A DNA stretch of 32,207 nt, taken from contig DAITAT010000016.1 in NCBI GenBank assembly GCA_036824145.1, positions 1-32,207 of the forward strand, written 5' to 3'. Source of the DNA: DATMMS01 sp036824145 (GTDB lineage: Bacteria; Chloroflexota; Dormibacteria; DASZGP01). The notes below the pieces were generated by a model. The model searched no databases. It saw only the letters and a program-made list of their open reading frames with translations, and had not been told where the DNA came from. This document shows, piece after piece, positions 24,173-29,672 of the stretch. Made by a program: the position numbers and the translations under genes. Each line of letters opens with the position of its first letter. Position 1 is the first letter of the stretch.

Positions 24173-26394
24173 TAGCTGCTGAGGTGGAGACGACGGTGGA
24201 TGTGACCTGGAGGCGCCTCGCGGACATTGGCCTCGACGACACCGCGGTCGCGGGCGGTAAAGCCGCACGGCTGGGCCGGTTGTCCAACGCTGGCTTCCCG
24301 GTTCCCGACGGCTTTGTCCTGCTAACCAACGTCTCCGGCCGCGAGGATGACGCTCGCCTCGCGGTGCGCGCGGGCCTTGCTGCAATCGGTGGCGGCCGGG
24401 TTGCGGTGCGGTCCTCGGGTACCAGCGAGGACCTGGCCGACGCGTCGTTCGCAGGGCAGTACGAATCGGTCCTCGACGTCGAAGGCGAAGATGCGGTCAT
24501 GGAAGCGGTGCGTCTCTGCTGGGACTCTGCTGGTAGCGACCGTGTCCGTTCCTACATGACGGAGCAGACCGGCGGAGAAGTCGGACAGATGGCCGTGCTG
24601 ATACAGCGGATGGTGGACGCGCGCGCCGCGGGCGTCGCCTACTCCGCCAACCCCCTCACCGGCGATGGCGGTGAGGTTGTGATCTCGGCCGTGCGGGGCC
24701 TCGGCGAACGGCTGGTTGGCGGTGTGGCCAGCCCCGACGAATGGACGGTGGGAAGCGGTGCCCCGACGCGGCGATCCTCAGCAGGTGATGCCATCGATGC
24801 TCCCCAGGCGGCGCTCATCGCGGCGCTGGCCCGCGATGTCGAGCAGGCGCTCGACGCACCGCAGGACATCGAGTGGGCGCTGAGCGGCGGGACTGTCCAC
24901 CTGCTGCAAGCCCGCCCGATGACCGGACTGCCGGACCAGGTCAGCTGGGCGTCTCCCAACCCGCGTGGCTTCGCCCGGCACTTCAGGTTTGGCGAATGGC
25001 TGGGCGACCCGGTGACTCCGCTCTTCGAGAGCTGGCTCCTGTCCCTGATGGAGGAACGCCTGCACAGCCAGTACGAGGCAATGATGGGAGTCCCGATGCC
25101 GCGCCCCTTCCACGTGGTTGTCAACGGATGGTATTTCTACGGGCTGCCTCCCATCCCGGAGAAACCAGCCGACGTGCTGCGCGTGCTCCCTCGGATGATC
25201 GCCAAGCTGGCGGTGCAGCCGCGACGGGTGGCCATGGCGGTGCCGCCGCTCGCCCACCTCGGGATCGAGCTGGCTGTCCGTGAATGGCGCGAGCTGGCCC
25301 TGCCATCGCTGCTGGGCACCGTGGCCGACGCCGAATCCCGCGTCCAGGGCGCATCAACATCGGAACTGGTCGAGCTCGTCGACGGTGTCGCCAGTGTGAC
25401 CGGCGACTACTTCACGTACGTCACCCTGGTGGCGGGGTACGCCGCCAAGGCCGAGTTCCCGCTAGGCAAGTTCTACAAGGAACACATCGGTCCGTCCGCC
25501 GGCGGCTCGCATCTCGAGCTACTCCAGGGGCTGGTCGAAGACGTCGCGCTTCAACCCCACGCGGTGCTGAGCCTGGATTGGTACTTCCCGACGCTGGGCG
25601 AATTAAGCGGCTCGGCCCCACCGGCCGGCAATCCGAAACGGCGGGCAGACCTCGAAGCTGCGCGACGCAAGGCTGAGGACCGCTCGCGACGGGCATTGGC
25701 GGGGCAGCCAAAGCTGGTCCGCAGGTTTGAGCGGCTGCTGACCACCGCGCAACGGTTCCAACCCATTCGTGAGGAGTGCGTCTCGTACCTGACGCGGGGC
25801 TGGCCGGTCATGCGACTTGCCCTCGACCGCCTGGCGGAGGACCTCCGTCATGGGGGCGTCATCGACGGCGCCTCTGACATTCATTTCCTCCGACGTGACG
25901 AGGTCATGTCAGCATTGTCGGGCGCAGACCTTGCCGTCGCGATCTCCGAGCGACGCGAGACCTGGGAGCGCCAGCGCCGGCTGACGCCGCCCCTGGTCGT
26001 CGGGCGGGTGGCGCCGATGATGCAGCGGATCCTCGACGACTTCTCTGCCGCGACGCGAAGCGCGTCCTCGGCCACAGGCATCAGCGGCGTGGCGGCCAGT
26101 CCCGGACGAGCGAGCGGCCCGGCGCGCGTCATCCGCGATCAATCGGAGTTCGATCAGCTCCAAGCCGGCGAGATCCTGGTTGCCGCGGCGACCACCCCCG
26201 CCTGGACCATTCTCTTCGCGAGGGCAGCCGGCGTGGTCACCGACACGGGCAGCATCGGATCGCATGCATCCCAGGTCGCCCGTGAATACGGCATCCCGGC
26301 AGTCGTCTGCACGGGGGACGCCACTCGGCGGCTAAAGTCCGGCCAGGTGGTGACCGTGGATGGTAGCGCGGGTGTTGTGGAGGTGTCCTGGTAG
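24169..26394 (+). CDS. PEP synthase/rifampin phosphotransferase-like enzyme
   Basis: Protein of 741 aa with the layout of dikinase-type phosphotransferases. The N-terminal ATP-binding domain (about 20-330) has GGKAARLGRLSNAGFPVPDGF, RVAVRSSGTSEDLADASFAGQY, GVAYSANPLTGDGGEVVI and IEWALSGGTVHLLQARPMT. A long middle domain (about 335-630) has no PEP-synthase barrel. The C-terminal phosphohistidine domain (about 650-741) has SPGRASGPARVI and the swivel motif SHASQVAREYGIPAVV with H699. This order (ATP domain, substrate domain, His domain) matches rifampin phosphotransferase rather than PEP synthase, which ends in a PEP barrel. It is shorter than the known rifampin enzymes (about 865 aa). The substrate may be a drug or other hydroxylated molecule. 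The TTG start overlaps the upstream stop and has GGAGGG 8 bases before it. Confidence 0.82.
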   Translation: MIAAEVETTVDVTWRRLADIGLDDTAVAGGKAARLGRLSNAGFPVPDGFVLLTNVSGREDDARLAVRAGLAAIGGGRVAVRSSGTSEDLADASFAGQYESVLDVEGEDAVMEAVRLCWDSAGSDRVRSYMTEQTGGEVGQMAVLIQRMVDARAAGVAYSANPLTGDGGEVVISAVRGLGERLVGGVASPDEWTVGSGAPTRRSSAGDAIDAPQAALIAALARDVEQALDAPQDIEWALSGGTVHLLQARPMTGLPDQVSWASPNPRGFARHFRFGEWLGDPVTPLFESWLLSLMEERLHSQYEAMMGVPMPRPFHVVVNGWYFYGLPPIPEKPADVLRVLPRMIAKLAVQPRRVAMAVPPLAHLGIELAVREWRELALPSLLGTVADAESRVQGASTSELVELVDGVASVTGDYFTYVTLVAGYAAKAEFPLGKFYKEHIGPSAGGSHLELLQGLVEDVALQPHAVLSLDWYFPTLGELSGSAPPAGNPKRRADLEAARRKAEDRSRRALAGQPKLVRRFERLLTTAQRFQPIREECVSYLTRGWPVMRLALDRLAEDLRHGGVIDGASDIHFLRRDEVMSALSGADLAVAISERRETWERQRRLTPPLVVGRVAPMMQRILDDFSAATRSASSATGISGVAASPGRASGPARVIRDQSEFDQLQAGEILVAAATTPAWTILFARAAGVVTDTGSIGSHASQVAREYGIPAVVCTGDATRRLKSGQVVTVDGSAGVVEVSW

Positions 26395-26409
26395 GCCGGG
26401 CATGGAAGG

Positions 26410-26588
26410 CTAACCGGAGAACTTAATCGGTTTGCTCGGAGCGCGCATGACCTCGAGGCTGAAAATGTCCGGTCGTGAGTAATGCCCGGTGACGTCGAGG
26501 GTGCGACGCGCCGCGGCGGTCGCGATCTCGCAGTCGGCGTACAGGATCCCATGCTGCTCGTGAAGCGGGCCGGCGACGGTATTAGCAG
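26410..26588 (-). pseudogene. Nitrilase C-terminal remnant
   Basis: The minus strand encodes AGPLHEQHGILYADCE, an Ala-rich stretch and LDVTGHYSRPDIFSLEV, ending at a TAG (26412-26410). These are the conserved last segments of nitrilases, in which GHYSRPDVF is diagnostic. The first roughly 250 residues, including the catalytic Glu-Lys-Cys, are absent. The homology stops near 26585, where the plus-strand LuxR remnant begins. Confidence 0.65.
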
Positions 26589-26744
26589 GATGTCCCAAAG
26601 GAGATCGCCACGGCTCTCCACGTCTCGGCCTACACAGTGCAAGACCACCTGAAATGCATCTTTGAGAAGACCGAGACGCGGAGCCGAGCAGAACTGGTCG
26701 GCCAGGTCTCCTCCAGCACGATGCTCCCCGCTTCAAAGCAATAA
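26586..26744 (+). pseudogene. LuxR-type helix-turn-helix remnant
   Basis: After an in-frame TAG at 26583, the plus strand reads KEIATALHVSAYTVQDHLK then IFEKTETRSRAELVGQV and a TAA at 26742. This is the last two thirds of a LuxR/GerE DNA-binding domain with its natural C terminus. The first helix, any sensor domain and a start codon are missing. It abuts the nitrilase remnant head to head, which suggests a deletion joined two unrelated genes. Confidence 0.65.
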
Positions 26745-26868
26745 CCAAATCCCCGCTGGCTGGGTCGCGGCAGAGTTGACGAGGCCGCGCCCCTCTAAGG
26801 TTGTGTGCTTCGCTCCTGGTCGCGGGCTCCTGGATCGACCTCGATGGCCGCCGAGTGCAGGTGGCCTG
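26745..26868. other. Non-coding stretch downstream of the second TetR gene
   Basis: No gene, hairpin or repeat that I can support. Short open frames here show no family pattern. With the two remnants before it, the whole 26395-26868 interval lacks an intact gene. Confidence 0.4.
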
Positions 26869-27498
26869 TCAGCCGCTGCGCTGGGCCGGGGCTGCGTCGG
26901 CGATTGCGGATCGCATTAGGGTGCGGGCCGACGAGCGCATGATGTCGACGGCTTCCCCGCGGGAGACGCCGGCGACGTCGGTGAGCCAGACCAGAGCTTC
27001 GATACCGAGCGTGGCACGTATGGCGAGCACGAGCCGATGAAGCTCGCGTTTTGGCATGACCTCGCGCAATGGACTCAACGCCTCCTCGATCCAGCCGATG
27101 CCTCGGCCTTGGCGAAGCGGAAGCTCGTCTGGCTGCCTGGGTCCGGGCTCGAGCGAAAGGCGTAGTTGCGCACGTGCCTCAGGCTCGTAATCGAGGATCT
27201 GGCGCGTAAACGCCTCGGCGACAATCTCCAGCCTTGCGATCGGATCAGCTGGGGGCGCAGCCCCTAGCAGGGACCGTTCCGTGATTTCGGGGTGGGTCGC
27301 GACCAGCAGCGAGCGCTGGTTTGGGAAGTAGCGGAAGGCGGTGGTGCGCGAGATAGCTGCCCGATCGGCGGTCCGCTCGACCGTCGGCGTTACCCCCTCC
27401 GCAAGCAGTTGGCGCGCGCCGGCGATCAGGGCGTTGCGGGTGCGTGCCTTCTGGTGGGTCCTACCAGTCAACTCATATGGGATTGACATACTCATCAT
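26869..27498 (-). CDS. TetR-family transcriptional regulator
   Basis: Regulator of 209 aa. The N-terminal domain (about 15-65) has RTRNALIAGARQLLAEG, VERTADRAAISRTTAFRYFPNQRSLL, the TetR helix-turn-helix with the usual Phe-Arg-Tyr-Phe recognition end. The helical C-terminal domain is unassigned. Start may be any of four nearby codons (ATG 27498, 27495 or the later ATG). It is divergent from a cupin gene with an imperfect 26-bp palindrome in between, so it likely represses the cupin and itself. Confidence 0.88.
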   Translation of the reverse strand: MMSMSIPYELTGRTHQKARTRNALIAGARQLLAEGVTPTVERTADRAAISRTTAFRYFPNQRSLLVATHPEITERSLLGAAPPADPIARLEIVAEAFTRQILDYEPEARAQLRLSLEPGPRQPDELPLRQGRGIGWIEEALSPLREVMPKRELHRLVLAIRATLGIEALVWLTDVAGVSRGEAVDIMRSSARTLMRSAIADAAPAQRSG

Positions 27499-27511
27499 GA
27501 TACTGTAGTGT
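27483..27511 (+). promoter_or_regulatory. Promoter of the cupin gene
   Basis: Consensus TTGACA (27483-27488), a 17-base spacer and TAGTGT (27506-27511). The -35 box lies inside the first codons of the divergent TetR gene and the -10 lies in the palindrome. The cupin ATG is about 40 bases downstream. Confidence 0.5.
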
Positions 27512-27527
27512 TCATGGACACCATAGT
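27502..27527. promoter_or_regulatory. Imperfect 26-bp palindromic operator
   Basis: Arms begin ACTGTAGTGT and end ACACCATAGT around a CATG centre; 10 of 13 symmetric pairs match. It lies between the divergent TetR and cupin genes and overlaps the cupin -10 region, the normal place for a TetR site. Confidence 0.6.
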
Positions 27528-27552
27528 CCCATGTTACTGCAAGGAGGAGCTC

Positions 27553-28074
27553 ATGACCACTGCGATTTCCGTGTTCCGACAGGGCGGCGAGGGCGAGCAG
27601 CTCTGGTTCGCTGGCGGCGGGCTCTTGACGATGAAGGCCACCTCGGAGGAGACCGGCGGCGCGTTCTCGCTTTTTGAGGATCGCGAAGTACTCGGCAAGC
27701 CTACGCCCCTACACCTCCATCCCGACAATGACGAGGTGACCTACGTGCTCGAGGGTGAGATCCTCGTTCACATCGACGGCGAGGAGCATCGCGTCGGCGA
27801 GGGCGGCGTCTCCGTGGTGCCGCGCGGCGTGCCACACGCGTTTCTCGTGACCTCCGAGACCGCGCGCTTGCTCTGCTTGACGGTACCCGGGACGGGATGG
27901 GCGGAGGTGTTCTACCGGGAGTTGTGCGAGCCGGCCAGCCAGGGGGCGGTCCCCGGGTCCCACCCCGCCGATTTCGTCAGGATACGGGAGGTGGCCGAGC
28001 GAAGCGACAGCATCGAAATACTCGGTCCCCCACCGTTCGCCTCAGTCCAGCAGACGACTCCCACGCCGGCCTAG
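27553..28074 (+). CDS. Cupin-domain protein
   Basis: Single cupin of about 173 aa. Motif 1 is PTPLHLHPDNDEVTYVLEGEI, giving metal ligands H-x-H and E, and motif 2 is VPRGVPHAFLV, giving the last His. Quercetinase-like and other small cupins share this set, so it may be a metal-dependent dioxygenase or isomerase, or a ligand-binding protein. The ATG at 27553 is chosen over a start at 27508 because AAGGAGGAG lies 5 bases upstream and the extension would cover the operator. It is controlled by the divergent TetR. Confidence 0.85.
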   Translation: MTTAISVFRQGGEGEQLWFAGGGLLTMKATSEETGGAFSLFEDREVLGKPTPLHLHPDNDEVTYVLEGEILVHIDGEEHRVGEGGVSVVPRGVPHAFLVTSETARLLCLTVPGTGWAEVFYRELCEPASQGAVPGSHPADFVRIREVAERSDSIEILGPPPFASVQQTTPTPA

Positions 28075-28209
28075 GCATTCCGGCAGCGCCGAGGCGTTAC
28101 ACCCGCAAACGGAGCGGCTTGGTCGGCTCAGATCGTGGGCTGACCGGGCAGCCTCCGGTCCGGCTCAGTAACGGGGTGTTTCGCAGCCGACAACCAGTAT
28201 TTCAGTCCG

Positions 28210-28318
28210 TTTGGAAACGCCAGGGAGCGCCGTGCTCCTGGAGGCCGGCGGAACAATCGGGAACCCCTGTGCAAACGCCAGGGATCCCCGCCGGATCCCA
28301 AGGGACTCTGGAGTGGCG
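28210..28318 (+). other. Two similar hairpin units in a long intergenic region
   Basis: GAAACGCCAGGGA at 28214 and CAAACGCCAGGGA at 28272 each lead into a stem. The first is CCAGGGAGC/GCTCCTGG with one bulge (28220-28241). The second is GGGATCC/GGATCCC (28281-28299). They sit between the cupin gene and the first 255-bp repeat in a stretch (28075-28518) without a supported gene. They may be structured RNA or DNA sites; no known class is matched with confidence. Confidence 0.35.
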
Positions 28319-28344
28319 CGGCCTACTGAGTCGGTCGAGCAATC

Positions 28345-28599
28345 TTAGGCGCACACAAAAACACCCCGGAGCGTTTGACGCCAACTCCTCCAAAGAGTTA
28401 GACGCCGGTTCTCGCCGCCGGAGGACCGATAAGATGCCCTCCACTTACCAGCCACGCCGTAGCTGCCCGGTGCGCGATTGGGGACGGGCCTGGGGACAGG
28501 TCGCATTGGAGGGAAGCAATGAAGCCGAGGGGGCAGTCAACTCTCGAGTGGGTTATCGGGGCGGCGGTGATCTTAGGGACGCTTGCAACACAACGGGAC
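28345..28599 (+). repeat. 255-bp direct repeat, copy 1
   Basis: It starts TTAGGCGCACACAAAA and ends CACAACGGGAC. The same order of sequence, at about four-fifths identity by eye and with the same total length, occurs at 31953-32207 in the same orientation. Each copy holds promoter-like boxes, a roughly 105-base leader, a GGAGGG ribosome site and the first 27 codons of a prepilin-like gene. After 28599 the sequence runs into a tRNA-Gly-like remnant. Confidence 0.85.
28375..28404 (+). promoter_or_regulatory. Promoter of prepilin-like gene, copy 1
   Basis: TTGACG (28375-28380), an 18-base spacer and TAGACG (28399-28404). The same boxes with the same spacing recur in copy 2, where the -10 is TAGACT, close to the actinobacterial TAGRRT type. 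The predicted leader to the ATG is about 105 bases and contains CCTG-GGGA-CAGG, a short hairpin near the ribosome site. Confidence 0.5.
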
Positions 28600-28629
28600 C
28601 ATTTCCCAAACCACGGCGCCCTGATCTGA
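28519..28629 (+). CDS. Small type IV (Flp/TadE-like) prepilin, copy 1, possibly truncated
   Basis: A 36-aa product starts MKPRGQSTLEWVIGAAVILG. RG followed by QSTLE fits the class III prepilin cut site: cleavage after Gly, Glu at mature position 5, then a hydrophobic helix. GGAGGG lies 4 bases before the ATG. The second copy at the window end keeps 24 of 27 residues, while most base changes are silent, so the frame is under selection. The helix is short (about 13 residues) and the frame soon ends in HFPNHGALI, whose stop lies inside the tRNA-like remnant. The 3' end may therefore be a recombination junction rather than the native end. Confidence 0.65.
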   Translation: MKPRGQSTLEWVIGAAVILGTLATQRDHFPNHGALI

Positions 28630-28694
28630 CCAATGGCAGAGTGCAACCTTCCCAAAGTTGAAAGTCGCGGGTTCGACCCACGTCTCCCGTTCCA
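28613..28694 (+). tRNA. Decayed tRNA-Gly(CCC)-like remnant
   Basis: The region reads like the 3' two thirds of a tRNA-Gly. It has a D-loop AATGGCAGAG, an anticodon stem CAACC/AGTTG with loop TTCCCAA (anticodon CCC, one stem mismatch), a T-arm GCGGG-TTCGACC-CACGT with one mismatch and one wobble, acceptor strand CTCCCGT, U73 and CCA at 28692-28694. The 5' acceptor strand does not pair properly (ACGG at 28613 is the best partial match). It is probably non-functional: a leftover of a tRNA gene used as an integration or recombination point. Confidence 0.5.
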
Positions 28695-28768
28695 CATTTT
28701 CCGACGGAGATTCTCGCGGACGCAGCCGCTGTGACTCTTTCAGGGGTCCGCCCAAAGTTTAAGCCGGC

Positions 28769-29020
28769 TTAAGAGCCTTCTTGAACCTCGGTAAGGTCAT
28801 CGGCGAGAAGGCCGTGCGCCTCGCTGTGAACCGCCACGGCAGCCTCTTTGCTGGGGGCGTCCACCAGGCAGAAGACCGCGCCGGTGCCTTCGTCGAACCA
28901 GTACTTGAGGTAGTTAACCCCGTGCTTCGCTTGCACCTCCAGGTCGCGCTTGTGGGCGCCAGCGACCGCCTCCGCAGTGAGGCCTTCGACCTTGTGGTGG
29001 TGGTCCATGTATAGCGGCAT
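28769..29020 (-). CDS. DUF4242 protein (SCO4226-like, possible nickel binder)
   Basis: Small ferredoxin-fold-like protein, 83 aa: MPLYMDHHHKVEGLTAEAV at the start, HKRDLEVQAKHGVNYLKYWFDE and GAVFCLVDAPSKEAAVAVHSEAHG. The pattern fits the DUF4242 family, of which Streptomyces SCO4226 is known to bind nickel; the N-terminal His cluster and later His residues could serve. GGAGG lies 8 bases before the ATG. It is the last gene of the four-gene minus-strand cassette. Confidence 0.85.
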   Translation of the reverse strand: MPLYMDHHHKVEGLTAEAVAGAHKRDLEVQAKHGVNYLKYWFDEGTGAVFCLVDAPSKEAAVAVHSEAHGLLADDLTEVQEGS

Positions 29021-29060
29021 CTGTCATACCTCCTAATTGATTAGCTGATCGCTGGAGCGC

Positions 29061-29618
29061 TCAGCGCGAATCGGCTTGTGATGTTGTAAGAGAGGCGCTT
29101 TCGGGATTAGCGCCCCGCTCGGCCATTGCCAGCAGGTTCCGGAACCCGCGACCGGCCATGAACGGAATTCCCACCCGCCAGGTCATGGCCCTGACCACCG
29201 GCAGCGCCAGCCGGAGCGACGGGTTTGATATTTCCAGCTGCGTGAGCTTATAGCTCACCTCCGATCCGCCTGGCGCGGCCGCGATCTCGTAGCGGTGCCG
29301 GTATGTCGCTTCCATCGGCCGCCGCGAGCCATGCGTGGAGGCTTTGGTGACGAACTCGAAAGTGCGAGCGCCGTCGGCCACCGTAACCGTCGAACGGTCC
29401 TCGAACGTCGCCGAGGACATCGGTATGGCTCCGGTGCTGGTGAAAGAGGTACCGACGCTGGCTGGACCCGCGGGGGCCTCGAGTGATAGCAGGCGGAAAA
29501 CGCTGCTCTGGCGCTCACCTCCCCAGCTCAGGTGTGTTCGCAGGTCGGCGAGAAGGTCATAGACCATGTCTGGTGGCGCCGAAGAGCGCCTGTTGAGTCG
29601 CATCGTGAATTGTTTCAT
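29061..29618 (-). CDS. SRPBCC-family protein
   Basis: Protein of 185 aa with the START/SRPBCC pattern: RLNRRSSAPPDMVYDLLADLRTHLSWGG at the start and DGARTFEFVTKASTH, YRHRYEIAAAPGGSEVSYKLTQLE in the strands. A long hydrophobic helix near the C terminus (ALPVVRAMTWRVGIPFMAGRGFRNLL) closes the cavity. It is a ligand-binding or coupling protein of unknown substrate. The operator-like site at 29652-29669 lies 33 bases upstream, suggesting its own promoter inside the cassette. DUF4242 follows after 40 bases. Confidence 0.78.
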   Translation of the reverse strand: MKQFTMRLNRRSSAPPDMVYDLLADLRTHLSWGGERQSSVFRLLSLEAPAGPASVGTSFTSTGAIPMSSATFEDRSTVTVADGARTFEFVTKASTHGSRRPMEATYRHRYEIAAAPGGSEVSYKLTQLEISNPSLRLALPVVRAMTWRVGIPFMAGRGFRNLLAMAERGANPESASLTTSQADSR

Positions 29619-29651
29619 GGGTCCAGCCTGGCGATCTAGAGCGGCGGCGGG

Positions 29652-29669
29652 ATCAACCGTTTGGTCGAT
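29652..29669. promoter_or_regulatory. Operator-like site upstream of the SRPBCC gene
   Basis: ATCAACCGTTTGGTCGAT, an imperfect palindrome, is 17 of 18 bases identical to the site at 31865-31882. It lies 33 bases before the gene start. ACCG(N2)CGGT-type half-sites are common in TetR operators. Confidence 0.55.
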
Positions 29670-29672
29670 TTT

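Noticed and set aside
28345..28430. c-di-GMP-I (GEMM) riboswitch in the repeat leader
   Set aside because: CACAAAA and GACGCC recall parts of the aptamer, but the GCAAACC-stem-GACGCAAAGCC core is absent in both copies, and conserved promoter boxes explain much of the similarity. Left as a question for a covariance search.
28434..28661. Plus-strand open frame starting at ATG 28434 inside repeat copy 1
   Set aside because: Copy 2 has no start codon at the same place and has an indel in this stretch, so the frame is not conserved. The prepilin frame at 28519 is.
27897..28661. 254-codon plus-strand open frame overlapping the cupin end and the repeat
   Set aside because: It starts inside the cupin gene in another frame and passes through hairpins and a promoter. 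No protein pattern is seen.
28398..28697. Minus-strand open frame with GRRGSNPRL
   Set aside because: This peptide is the well-known false translation of a tRNA gene read backwards. It supports the tRNA remnant, not a protein.
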